Source: Aldehydirespirator sp965116965 (lineage in GTDB: Bacteria; Actinomycetota; Acidimicrobiia; Acidimicrobiales; Aldehydirespiratoraceae). From it: 64,000 nt of DNA. Numbering within the stretch: the first letter of the stretch is position 1; each line of letters opens with the position of its first letter. The notes beneath the pieces were generated by a model that was not told the DNA's origin, made no database searches, and saw only the letters and a list, made by a program, of their open reading frames with translations. The DNA is taken from NCBI GenBank assembly GCA_965116965.1, contig OZ220743.1, positions 3,038,001 through 3,102,000 on the forward strand, given 5' to 3'. Below are positions 1 to 9,276 of this stretch, in pieces. Made by a program: the position numbers and the translations under genes.

Positions 1-25
1 GTGACAACGGGCGGCCGGCCACAGC

Positions 26-169
26 TCAGCCGTCCTCCTGGAGGTAGCGCCACTCGTCCCGCTTCTTCGGCGGCGTGCTCAACACCGCTCGCATCACGTC
101 CTCGGGCTCGGCGTCTATGGGCTCCGGCATGGTCCGCTCTCGCGGCCTGCCGCGCTTGCGCCTAGTCAT
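26..169 (-). CDS. Small basic hypothetical protein (47 aa)
   Basis: Short minus-strand frame too small for most ORF lists. It starts at ATG 169 after a purine-rich GAGAGGAA ribosome site and stops at TGA 26-28. The product is Arg/Lys-rich at the N-terminus (MTRRKRGRPRERT) with an acidic middle and ends KKRDEWRYLQEDG. No domain is recognised. It lies 52 nt downstream of the S-layer-homology gene on the same strand and could be co-transcribed with it. A good ribosome site and high third-position GC support it, but its small size leaves real doubt. Confidence 0.45.
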   Translation of the reverse strand: MTRRKRGRPRERTMPEPIDAEPEDVMRAVLSTPPKKRDEWRYLQEDG

Positions 170-221
170 GGCGGTTCCTCTCCGTGGTGGCACCCACCAC
201 ATTAGTCGTCATTGGCCCCTC

Positions 222-1481
222 TCATTCGCAGGCCGAGCGGACGATGGCCAGGGCAGGCGAGTCGCCCAACTCGAACTGTGCGCGGCCAACATCGCGTTCG
301 CCGTAGTGGACGGCGATGTGGAGCGTCCCCTGCCATCTCTCGGGCGGGAGCGTCACCTCGCCGGGGAACCAGATCACCTCGGCTGACTCCTGCCCCACCG
401 GCCACGGATGGTCGAACGGCTCGGTGTCGCTGGTGATCCGCCAGACGACCCTCAGCTCGTCACCGTCGGCCTCCCGCGGCAAGCCGATGTGCACATCGAG
501 TTCCCGGCTGTCGGTGCCGAAGTGGCTCTTGCAGCGCGCGAACAGGACGTAGTCGCCGGTCGTGTCGAGGATGCCTGCATAAGCGAGGACGACACCCCAC
601 TCCGTCTCGAATGGCTCGCCCAGCCACCAGTCACCGGGCTCCAAGTCCGGGGGCGTGCCGCACACCCCGGCCCATTCCAGCCCGGCGTAGCGGACATACA
701 GCGCGTCCGCCGCGCACCGGTACCAGTCGCCGTGAGAGCATTGGGGCTGACGGTGGGTCCAGTCGTCCGCGCAGGCCCGCATCGCGGCATTCTCCGAGAC
801 AAGCGCATGGGCCAACTCGTGCAGCAGCGTCCCCAGCGTGAACCCCGTGTCGAGCCGGATGGTGTGGCTGGCGCCGAGGTAGCAGCCCAGCACGTCCGCC
901 GCGCAGTGTCCCTCTTCCAGCGTCGGCGGCTCGTCCGGCTTGCCGCGGGACAGCATCTCCGCCCACACCCGGTCCACCAGTGCTTGCATGTCACTGCGGC
1001 TCATCTCCGGGTCGTCGGTGACACCCCAGGCGCAGTGCTCCCAGTCGTAGATGCCCATCACGATGGCCGGTGCGCACCGGCCATCGGCGCTCCGGTTCTC
1101 GGGGAACGGGATCCACACCCCCGTCTCAGCGGGCGGCTCCGGGTCGGGTTCCGCCTCGGCCGTACCGCTGTCGTTGATGGTGCGGAGCAGTGTCATCATG
1201 TCGCCGCGGGTGAAGCCGTCCGACTCGGAGGCCCCGAGCACGTCGTCGTAGAAGCGCTCCATGAAGATGAGCGCCGCCCACCGCGGCAGCGGCTCGTCCG
1301 GGCGGAACGTGCCATCTTCGTAGCCCGTCGTGAGACCGACCGACGCGGCCCACTCGACGGCCTCATAGTGCTCATGGTCGGCGGACACATCGGTGAACCG
1401 TTGGACGGTCTGGGCGACGGCGGTGCCGCCGACGGCCAGCACGGCGACAACCAGCACGGCGGTGGTCAGCCTCTTGGGCAT
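222..1481 (-). CDS. Secreted SLH-domain protein with HExxH-like motif
   Basis: Predicted exported 419-aa protein. The start at ATG 1481 is preferred over an upstream ATG at 1526 because GGAGGG lies just before it and the signal peptide begins there (MPKRLTTAVLVVAVLAVGG, cleavage near AVAQ). Residues about 28-85 form an S-layer homology domain (FTDVS...YEAVEWAASVGLTTGYEDGTF). In mid-protein TLLHELAHALV matches the HExxH zinc-peptidase helix, which suggests metallopeptidase activity, although no third zinc ligand is obvious. The C-terminal third is rich in beta-type sequence and resembles actinobacterial SLH proteins of unknown role. SLH domains usually anchor proteins to cell-wall polymers, so a cell-surface location is likely. 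The enzymatic role is inference. Confidence 0.85.
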   Translation of the reverse strand: MPKRLTTAVLVVAVLAVGGTAVAQTVQRFTDVSADHEHYEAVEWAASVGLTTGYEDGTFRPDEPLPRWAALIFMERFYDDVLGASESDGFTRGDMMTLLRTINDSGTAEAEPDPEPPAETGVWIPFPENRSADGRCAPAIVMGIYDWEHCAWGVTDDPEMSRSDMQALVDRVWAEMLSRGKPDEPPTLEEGHCAADVLGCYLGASHTIRLDTGFTLGTLLHELAHALVSENAAMRACADDWTHRQPQCSHGDWYRCAADALYVRYAGLEWAGVCGTPPDLEPGDWWLGEPFETEWGVVLAYAGILDTTGDYVLFARCKSHFGTDSRELDVHIGLPREADGDELRVVWRITSDTEPFDHPWPVGQESAEVIWFPGEVTLPPERWQGTLHIAVHYGERDVGRAQFELGDSPALAIVRSACE

Positions 1482-1676
1482 GGTGGCTCCCTCCGGAGAG
1501 TCGGGGTGTCGTTTGCCGTGCAACACCGTGACCTAGCCCCGAAGGGAGCCATGACGACGAGCCCCCGGCTCGGGGTGGCTAGGTCTCTGAGCGGGCTCCG
1601 GCTGAGCCTGCGATGTTGCACGGCAACCTCCAGCGTAGGGGACGGAACAGGCGTTCGTCCAGCTAGTCTCATGCGC

Positions 1677-2009
1677 TCACCGGTCCGTCCCCGGAGGGAA
1701 CTGCACATGGCTGAACAGTTCGCTGAATGGGTACTCACGTGCAGCGGTTGCCACGTCTCGCCACAGCTGGTCATGGTCACAGAACACCTGAAGCTCGAGT
1801 GCCCCATATGTGGCCACAGCGCGAACATGGAGGTAGCGATCAAGGCGGCCCGTGAGAAGCGCATCAAGGATCATGTCGGCCGTCTCTCTGGCCGCTCCCG
1901 TGAGCCCCGGCACTTCTCTCCTGAAGGCAACGTTCGCGCTATCCCGGCTGAGCCGAACCACCCCGCCTTCGTGTTCATCGAGCGGTAGAGTCGACGCCTG
2001 CTCGGTCAT
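1677..2009 (-). CDS. Hypothetical ORF downstream of transposase, antisense to zinc-ribbon gene
   Basis: 110-aa frame whose ATG at 2009 follows a near-perfect AGGAGGT site that overlaps the transposase stop codon. The layout (transposase stop, ribosome site, start 11 nt later) looks like a coupled passenger gene of the IS1595-type element. No domain is recognised. The product contains an amphipathic segment (ETADMILDALLTGRLDRYL). It overlaps almost completely with the zinc-ribbon gene on the other strand. Codon third-position GC is similar for both, so composition does not decide. It may be a passenger gene or a chance frame. Confidence 0.35.
   Translation of the reverse strand: MTEQASTLPLDEHEGGVVRLSRDSANVAFRREVPGLTGAARETADMILDALLTGRLDRYLHVRAVATYGALELQVFCDHDQLWRDVATAAREYPFSELFSHVQFPPGTDR
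1707..1988 (+). CDS. Small zinc-ribbon protein
   Basis: 93-aa protein starting at ATG 1707 with a clear GGAGGG site eight bases upstream. Residues 12-15 (CSGC) and 34-37 (CPIC) form two Cys pairs about 18 residues apart, the layout of a zinc ribbon, followed by a basic helical stretch (AIKAAREKRIKDHVGRL). It probably binds nucleic acid or a partner protein, but no family is recognised. It converges on the IS1595-type transposase gene and lies wholly inside another plausible minus-strand frame (1677-2009). The paired Cys motifs favour this strand as coding, though both cannot easily be ordinary genes. Confidence 0.6.
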   Translation: MAEQFAEWVLTCSGCHVSPQLVMVTEHLKLECPICGHSANMEVAIKAAREKRIKDHVGRLSGRSREPRHFSPEGNVRAIPAEPNHPAFVFIER

Positions 2010-2019
2010 CGGCCACCTC

Positions 2020-3027
2020 CTATTTCATAGCGAACTCCTGCTGTCCGGGCTCGCCCGGCTCGGCCGTCAGCTCCGCGTAGGTGAGCACCTTGCCCACCAT
2101 GCCCCGCACGCTCGCGGCCATCATGTCCTCGGTGTCCAGCGGCCGCCTGTTGTGGCGTCCGCAGAACTCCGCGACGTAGCGGTCGAGGTGCTTGGCCGAC
2201 ATCCAGTGGTGCGTCCCGTGGTAGCCCCTCTTGAGACCGGCCCAGAACGACTCCAAACCGTTGACATGGGCCTGTCCGTTCACGTACTCGGCGACTGAGT
2301 GCTTCACCGCCTCGTGCCGGGGGAGCCCCCGGTAGGCCGGGTGGTCGTCCGTGTAGACCATCGCTGTGTGCGCCGAGTGCTCCATGACGAACCCCCGGAG
2401 CGTCGGCCCGTCGGTGCCCCGTACGACCCTGGCTGTCACCTTGCCCGTGGCCCGGTCCCTGAGCCCGGCGACCGGGGTCTTGTCGATGCCGCCCCTGCCG
2501 GTGATCCTCTGCCGCCTGACCCTGGCGTGCATGCTCCCAGCCTTGCCCCCCACGTAGGTCTCGTCGGCCTCCACCGGCCCCTCGAAGGGCTCGCCCGCGA
2601 GGTCGTCCCAGCACTGCCGGATGCGGTGTGCCAGGTGCCACGCCGACTTCTGCGAGATGCCGAGGTCCCGGTGCAGCTTCATGCTCGACACGCCCTTGAG
2701 GCTCGTGTTGAACAGGTAGACAGCTATGGCCCACTCCTGGTAGCCGAGCTTCGAGTCCTGCATCACCGTGCCGACCTTCACGCTGAAGAACCTGCGGCAG
2801 CCGTTCCGGCGGCACCGGTAGGGCATCGTCTTGTGGGCCGTCGGATGCTGGACGTTGTCGAAGTCGCAGTGCGGGCACCTCGGGCCGTCGGGCCAGCGGA
2901 TGGAGGCGATCCACTTCTCCGCTGTCTCGTCGTCGGGGAACTTGCGGATCAGCTCCACCAGCGTCAGGCCCTTGCGCCAGTGCTTGCCGGGGGCTCTCGT
3001 CTGGGGCTTCTTGTGTGTTCTTGTCAT
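2020..3027 (-). CDS. IS1595-family transposase
   Basis: 335-aa DDE transposase, starting at ATG 3027 (MTRTHKK) in preference to an upstream ATG at 3084. An N-terminal zinc finger (CPHC...CRRNGCRRFF) is typical of IS1595. It is followed by the catalytic core with VEADETYVGG, VYTDDHPAYRGL and NGLESFWAGLKRGYHGTHHWMS. All expected acidic residues are present, so it looks functional. Its upstream end abuts the SGNH/RTX gene, which starts without a signal peptide or start codon, so the element probably inserted into that gene. I could not fix the terminal inverted repeats or a target duplication by eye. GTGACA/TGTCAC around 3050-3083 may be part of the end. Confidence 0.9.
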   Translation of the reverse strand: MTRTHKKPQTRAPGKHWRKGLTLVELIRKFPDDETAEKWIASIRWPDGPRCPHCDFDNVQHPTAHKTMPYRCRRNGCRRFFSVKVGTVMQDSKLGYQEWAIAVYLFNTSLKGVSSMKLHRDLGISQKSAWHLAHRIRQCWDDLAGEPFEGPVEADETYVGGKAGSMHARVRRQRITGRGGIDKTPVAGLRDRATGKVTARVVRGTDGPTLRGFVMEHSAHTAMVYTDDHPAYRGLPRHEAVKHSVAEYVNGQAHVNGLESFWAGLKRGYHGTHHWMSAKHLDRYVAEFCGRHNRRPLDTEDMMAASVRGMVGKVLTYAELTAEPGEPGQQEFAMK

Positions 3028-3082
3028 ACCCCCATTCTCCCACGGGGGTGTGACACAGACGTGCTCTGACCTCGGCTTTGTC

Positions 3083-6000
3083 ACTGAGGGTTATAATTCC
3101 CACATCTTCCCCACCAACTTCACAAGCCGCGAGGTCGGCGACTCGGGCCTGTACGACTACCGGTACCCCGAAGACTTCGAGGTGCAACTGCTTGGGGGCA
3201 GCACCACTGTGGGCCGCGCCGGGCAACAGAGCGTGCTGCGTCTGCGGTTGGTCGCGCCCACGGGCCGGGTGATCGGCCACGACGCCGGCCAGCCGCAGCA
3301 CGCGCGGGCCCCCGTCATGGATGCGCCTGTCGGCGCGCGCGTCTTCACCGGCCCCAGCAGCACCCAGACGGTGGTGTGCTTCAACACCGACACCGCGGCT
3401 GCCGATCCGGCCTCGGGCTCGTGCGTGACCGACGACAACGGCGAGTTCGTGGTGCGATACACCGTGGAGGCGGTGCCGTTCTTCGCGATGCAACAAGACG
3501 AGTTGGTGGTGTTCCATGACCGCGACCGCGACGGCCACCACGACATCACCCAGCCCAACGATCCCGCACCGGAGGCCAGCAGACGGATCGCGCTGCCGAT
3601 CGCGAAGGCCGTCAACTACGTCGCGCTGGGCGACTCCTACTCCTCAGGCGAAGCCGGCGCCAACCCCCCTGCGGGCCGCTACATCACCCACCGCGTCGGA
3701 GACCGGCGCGACGGCGGGCTGGAGTGCCACCGCTGGAGCGAGTCCTACCCGGTGCTGTTCCAACAAGACACTCTCGGCAACGACGCCTTGGACATAGACG
3801 TGACCTTCGCCACCGTCGCCTGCACCGGCGCCATCAGCCACAACATCTACCATCCCGGCGACCGCCACGGCACCAGCACCGCCGACGTGTACGCCCACAC
3901 CAACCGGCCATCAGACAAGGCACCCGCGACGGTGCCCACCCTCAACGAGACCACCAACATGATCGAGCTCGTCCCAGAACCGGGCTGGGAGCCCCGCCAG
4001 GCCGCGCAGCTCGCCACCCGGCAGAACCGGCTGGAACAGCAGAACGAGAACGTCGACATGATCACCGTCACCATCGGCGGCAACGACGCCGGCTTCAGCC
4101 AAGTCCTCGACAGTTGCGTCAACATCAAAGACGAACTACTCGAGGGCGACTTGGACACGACCTGCACCGCTGAGGACCTGGCACTGGGGTTCCAGCAGGT
4201 CCAGACCCGTATCACCTATGTGCTAGAGTACATCAAGCGCACCGCGCCGCAGGCGGCGATCTTCGTGCTGGGATACCCCTATGTGACACCCCTGATGGGC
4301 ACCTGCGCCGACACTCCCCGCGACACGATCGACCAGTATCTAGACCTGAGATTCACCGTGGGCTTGGGGCCCGACTACGGGCTGGGTCTGTCTTCGGTGT
4401 GCCTAGACGCGATTGTCGAGTTCGTAGAGCTGATCGAGGCCTGTGAGAGCCTCTCAGCCCGCGACATCTACAACGCGACGGCCTGGTATGCGGCGATTGC
4501 CGGATTCGTGTGGCCGGAGCGGGTAGTGGTGGATGCGGGTGAGGCTGTGTTCTTGCGGGCGATGGCCGACGATTTGAACAACGCCGTCCTCGAGGCCGCC
4601 AAGGCGGCCGAGGTGCACTATGTCGATGTCGTGGGCGGGGTCAACCTGACCGACAACGGTTTGAGTTTCGTGGGGCACTCTCCGTGCAGTGCCCATGACG
4701 GGTGGCTCAACGGCTTCGAGGTGGATCGGGCCAACGATCCTCCAGTGTCTGACAGCTCGTTCCATCCCAACGCGGCCGGTCAGCGCGCCTACGCGGAGAT
4801 TTTGGACCAGTACATCCTGGATGCGATCGCGGACGGCGCTGACCTCAACGACGCCGGCCTGCCAGTGAACGCGCCGCCGCGGCGGCAACCGTTCACCGGC
4901 CGCGGCGGCTCCACCACCAGTTCCACCGGTACACGGTCCACACCGCAGGCTGGGACCGGCTCAGGCTCTGGCACCGTTGCTAAGGCCGCCCCGGGTTCCG
5001 ACGGGGCCCGCCAGGCCCCAGACAGCGACGACGGGGACGGGCCGCAGCCACAGTCGGCGGGATTCCTGATCCGCCAAAGCAGCATGGACACAGCGGGGTG
5101 CGGCGCGGTGTTCGTGTCGCCCGGCGAGCAGGTGACGCTGACCTCTTCGGGTTTCGCGCCTTCAGCGGAGGTCAACTTCGCCGCGGGGGCCGTGTCGCTG
5201 GGTGACACCGAGTTGTCTGCCCCGACCATCGCAGATGTCACCGCCGACTCCAACGGCACAGCACGCCTTGACTGGACGGTGCTTACAGCGCCCTCCGCGC
5301 AGACCGACGCCGCGCCGCGGGCCTACGCCATGACCGCGACCGGAGCCGCTGCCGGCGGCGGGACCCTCACCGCGTACATGATCGAGCCGTTGGTCGCCTA
5401 CCCCGACGCGGCGCCGTGCGCCGGCGACGACACCGCCACCACCACCCTCGGCCACAGCGTGCAGATCCCGGTGCTCGCCAACGACGCCGCCCCCACCGCA
5501 GGCTCGCTCGACGCGGCGTCGGTGCGGGTGCTGCCCGCCGCCGGGGGGACCTTCGAGGTGGACACCGCTACAGGAGCAGTCACGTTCACCCCCGACGCCG
5601 GGTTCTCAGGAACAGTGCGCACCTCTTATCTGGTGTTCGACGGCTGGGGGATCGGCGTGCGAGCCGACATCACCGTGACCGTCACCGCGGGTTGCACCGT
5701 CACCGGCACGGCCGGTGTGGTCGAGATCGTAGGCACCGACGGCGACGACGTCATCTGCGTACCGGACCCCGAGGACCGCAAGGCGTTCCATGTCATCGAC
5801 GCCAAAGCCGGCAACGACACCATCTTGGGCGGCGCCGGGGTGGAGTGGATCTACGCAGGATCCGGCACCGACACCATCTACGGCCGCGGCGGCGGCGACC
5901 GCATCGTGCCAGGAAGCGGAGTTGACACCGTCTACGGCGGCGCCGGGTTCGACCGCATCTACAGCCCAGACTTCGCCGATGTCGTGCATGATGACCCCGA

Positions 6001-7150
6001 CGGCTCCGAACTCGTCATCGCACCAGCGGTGACGGTCGCGTCCGCGGGCCCCTCTGCCCGCAGCGACTGGCACTATGTCGACACCGCCCAGACCGCGACG
6101 ATCGACGTGCTGGGCAACGACTCCGACCCCGACGAGGACCTCGACTGGTCCACGCTGCGCGTCACCCGCCAGCCGGTGTCGGGCGCGGCCCGCGTCATCA
6201 CAGCGCCAGACACCGGACCCGCCGTGGAGTACGTCGCTGCCGACGCCGACGGGTCAGACAGCCTCGCCTATGAGATATGTGACCGCCTCAACGGCTGCGC
6301 CACCGCGGAGGTGACGATCCTCGTCGGCACCGCGGGCTGCACCGTCATAGGAACCGAAAGCGCGGACACGCTGTTTGGCACGCCCGGCGACGACGTCATC
6401 TGCGGGCTGGGCGGCAACGACACCATCTACGGACTCGGCGGCGGCGACGTCATCGTGGGCGGTGCAGGCGACGACACCCTCTACGGCGGCGACGACACCC
6501 TCATCGGATCAACCGACGGCGACGATCTGCTGTGGGGCGGATCTGGTGATGACACGCTCTATGGCGGCAACGGAGCCGACACCCTCTACGGCGGCGCAGG
6601 CAACGACACCCTCTTTGGCAACCGCCGCGCCGACCACATCCACGGCGGAGCGGGAGACGACACCCTCGACGGCGGCGGCGAAGACGACCTCATATGGGGC
6701 GGCCCGGGAGACGACACCCTCGACGGGCACGCCGCAAACGACCACATCTACGGCGGAGCCGGCGACGACATGCTGCGCGGCGGCAACGGCGACGACACCC
6801 TGTGGGGAGACGACGGCGACGACACCCTCACCGGCGGCGCCGGAGCCGACAACCTCCACGGAGGCCCAGGAACCGACACCCTCGATGGCAACACCCAAAA
6901 CGACACCCTGTGGGGTGGCCCCGGAAACGACACCCTCAACGGCCAGGGCCACAACGACCAGCTCCACGGCGGAACCGGCAACGACACCCTGCGCGGCGGA
7001 GCAGGCAACGACCATGTCTACGGCGGCGCAGGCGACGACGCCCTCGACGGCGGAAACGGAGTTGACTACCTCAACGGCGGCCCCGACACCGACACCTGCA
7101 CCCGCGGCGACACCACCGCCCGCTGCGACGATCAAGCCGACAGACCATGA
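3083..7150 (+). pseudogene. SGNH-hydrolase / cadherin-like / RTX protein, 5' end lost
   Basis: About 1350 residues of a very large surface or secreted protein. An N-terminal Ig-like region leads to an SGNH/GDSL hydrolase: block I NYVALGDSYSSGE (near 3614), block III ITVTIGGNDAGF (near 4060) and the C-terminal DSSFHPNAAGQRAYAE with the catalytic Asp and His. A linker rich in Thr/Ser/Gly, two cadherin-like (VCBS-type) domains (VLANDAAP..., VLGNDSDPDEDLDW) and more than 20 RTX nonapeptides (GGxGxDTLxGG) follow to the end. The frame has no plausible start codon or signal peptide before 3083, because it runs straight out of the IS1595-type element. I therefore call it 5'-truncated. The active-site residues are intact. 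It overlaps the following RDD gene by ATGA. Confidence 0.8.
5800..7130 (+). repeat. RTX calcium-binding repeat block 1
   Basis: Tandem nonapeptide-coding repeats of the form GG(A/N)G(D/N)DTLxGG, dense from 6370 and looser from 5800. At DNA level the unit GGCGACGACACCCTC recurs many times. Related blocks lie at 7960-9230, 14855-15470, 17325-17740 and 19155-19600, some nearly identical over 100 bp or more, which makes this region prone to recombination and to long false antisense frames. In RTX proteins such repeats bind calcium and fold as a parallel beta-roll outside the cell. Confidence 0.85.
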
Positions 7151-7794
7151 CACCGCAGCAACCCACCCAACCACCACACCCGCCAAACCCACAGCCAGCA
7201 GGCCTCACAGCCCGACTCACCGCCAAACTCATCGACACAGCCATCACAGCCATCATCGCATTCATAGCGCTCGCGTTCTTTGAGTTTGCGACATTCAGCA
7301 TTCTCATCACGAGGTACTACGCCGATGCCGAGGCGTACCGTTTTGCCTCGCCCTTTCTCGGGGTGGTGGTGTATGAACTAGCGATGATCACTGCGACAGC
7401 ATGGAAGGGCAGGACGCCGGGCAAGAAGCTTCTCAAGATCCAGGTCACCTCCCACGACAGTTCGCGGCCTCCGATAGCGCTGAGAGCAATCGTCCGCTGG
7501 GCGCTTCCGCTGGCTCCGACAGCGCCTCTAATCGATGGGTTCATTCGCGACATCCCCGAGTTGGTGAACAACGAGCACGCAGCCGCGTTGTCCGGACGTG
7601 TTTGGTGGATGTGGGTCGCGGTGGGCTGGTGGCTGCTGGTTCACGCCTCGGCGCTGTGGGACAGCCAGCGGCGTGGATGGCATGACAAGGCAGCAGGCAC
7701 GGTCGTCGTCAAAGCACCACGACCCCGCCGCTCCGCTCAGGGCCCCGCGATCCCAAAGAAGTGGCAAGGCTGGCGGGACGTGCCGTTCTCATGA
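7147..7794 (+). CDS. RDD-family membrane protein
   Basis: 215-aa polytopic protein. A Pro-rich N-terminal tail is followed by the RDD signature (LTAKLIDTAITAIIAF), hydrophobic segments near residues 30-52, 68-88, 110-128 and 148-168, the motif GRTPGKKLLKIQV, and the closing GWHDKAAGTVVV. The ATG overlaps the stop of the RTX gene (ATGA), so translation is probably coupled. RDD proteins are membrane proteins, some linked to ion transport, and most have no known role. The repeated pairing with RTX genes here suggests a job in handling or anchoring RTX proteins, which is inference. Its 3' part (7605-7745) is nearly identical in DNA to 18225-18360. Confidence 0.85.
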   Translation: MTPQQPTQPPHPPNPQPAGLTARLTAKLIDTAITAIIAFIALAFFEFATFSILITRYYADAEAYRFASPFLGVVVYELAMITATAWKGRTPGKKLLKIQVTSHDSSRPPIALRAIVRWALPLAPTAPLIDGFIRDIPELVNNEHAAALSGRVWWMWVAVGWWLLVHASALWDSQRRGWHDKAAGTVVVKAPRPRRSAQGPAIPKKWQGWRDVPFS

Positions 7795-7819
7795 GCCGGC
7801 TGACCATGATCTCCTCGAC

Positions 7820-9276
7820 GTGACGACGTTGGCCTGCACGATCGTGGGCACCGACGTAGCAGACACTCTGTTTGGCACCGACGGTGACGATGTGATCTGT
7901 GTCCCGGACTCTGAGGACCGCAGCGCGTTCCACATCATCGACGCCAAAGGCGGCAACGATACGATCATCGGCGGCGCGGGGGTGGAGTGGGTCTACGGCG
8001 GCGACGGCACCGACATCGTCTATGGCCGCGGCGGAGACGACCGCATCATCGCGGGGGCGGGCACCGACACCGTCTACGGCGGTGCCGGCACCGATCACGT
8101 CTACAGCGCCGATGTGGCCGACACGGTGATCGACGACGACTACGAGATGGTGGTCGCCCCGGCGGTGACGGTCCCCCAGTCGGGCCCTGAGGCGAGCGAC
8201 GACTGGCACCACGCCGACGTCGCGCAGAGCGTGATCATCGACGTGTTGGGCAACGACCATGACCCGAACGAGGATCTCGACTGGTCCACGCTTCGCGTCA
8301 CCCGCCAGCCGGTGTCGGGCGCGGCCCGCGTCATCACCGCAGCCACCGGCCCCGCAGTGCAATACGTCGCAGGCACCGGGTCCGGCACTCTCGTCTATGA
8401 GGTCTGCGACGCGCTGGGAGCCTGCGACACCGCCGAGGTGACGATCCTCGTCGGCACGACGGGCTGCACATCGTCGGCACCGACGCAGCCGAGACGTTGC
8501 GGGGCACTGCTGGCGATGATGTGATCTGCGGGCTCGGCGGCGACGACGTCATCTACGGCCTCGGCGGCGACGACATTCTCATCGGCGGAGCCGGAGACGA
8601 CACCCTCTACGGAGGCGACGCCACCCTCATCGGCGCGACCGACGGCGACGATCTGCTGTGGGGCGGCTCCGGAGACGACACCCTCTACGGCGGCAACGGC
8701 AGCGACACACTCTGGGGCGGCGACGGCGCCGACGCGCTCTACGGCAACCGCCGCGACGACAAGCTCTACGGCGGAGCGGGAGATGACACCGCCGTCGGCG
8801 GCGGCGAGACGACCGGATCTTCGGCGGGCCTGGTGACGACAGCCTCGACGGCCACGCCGGCAACGACACCCTCTGGGGCGGACCCGGCACCGACGTGCTG
8901 CTACGGCGGCAACGGCAGCGACACACTCTGGGGCGGCACAGGTGACGACGCCCTCACCGGCGGCGCCGGAGCCGACAACCTGCACGGAGGCCCAGGCGCC
9001 GACGACCTCGACGGCAACACCCAAAACGACACGCTGTGGGGCGGCCCCGGCGCCGACACCCTCAACGGCCAAGGACATGACGACCAACTCCACGGCGGCC
9101 CCGGCGACGACACGCTGCGCGGCGGCGGCTCCAACGATCGCGTCTGGGGCGGGGCGGGTGATGACAGCCTCGACGGCGGAAACGGAGTCGACCACCTCGA
9201 CGGCGGCGCCGACACCGACGCCTGCACCCGCGGCGACACCACCACCGCATGCGAGACCGAGAGCCGCCGGCGGTGA
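7820..9276 (+). pseudogene. Frameshifted RTX / cadherin-like protein
   Basis: Second RTX gene, resembling the C-terminal half of the 3083-7150 protein but without the hydrolase. The first frame (GTG 7820 or an upstream ATGA start at 7791 followed by a shift) encodes CTIVGTDVADTLFG, RTX-like units and a cadherin-like domain (VLGNDHDPNEDLDW), then breaks near 8469. One base is missing after TGCAC, and the next frame resumes with GTDAAETLRG and GTAGDDVICGLGG. A second single-base loss near 8812 (GAGACGACC where the paralogue at 19378 has GAGAACGACC) is cancelled by an extra base near 8899. The product would be broken as written. Real decay and sequence error are both possible. It ends in a GTGA overlap with the next RDD gene. 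Confidence 0.7.

Noticed and set aside
408..1988. A 526-aa plus-strand frame
   Set aside because: Most of it is antisense to the SLH protein, which has a signal peptide and ribosome site. Only the last 93 residues (from 1707) look like a real gene.
2006..3541. 511-aa minus-strand frame over the transposase and SGNH gene
   Set aside because: Out of frame with the transposase, low-complexity Arg/Gly/Ala composition, and no domain; a shadow frame.
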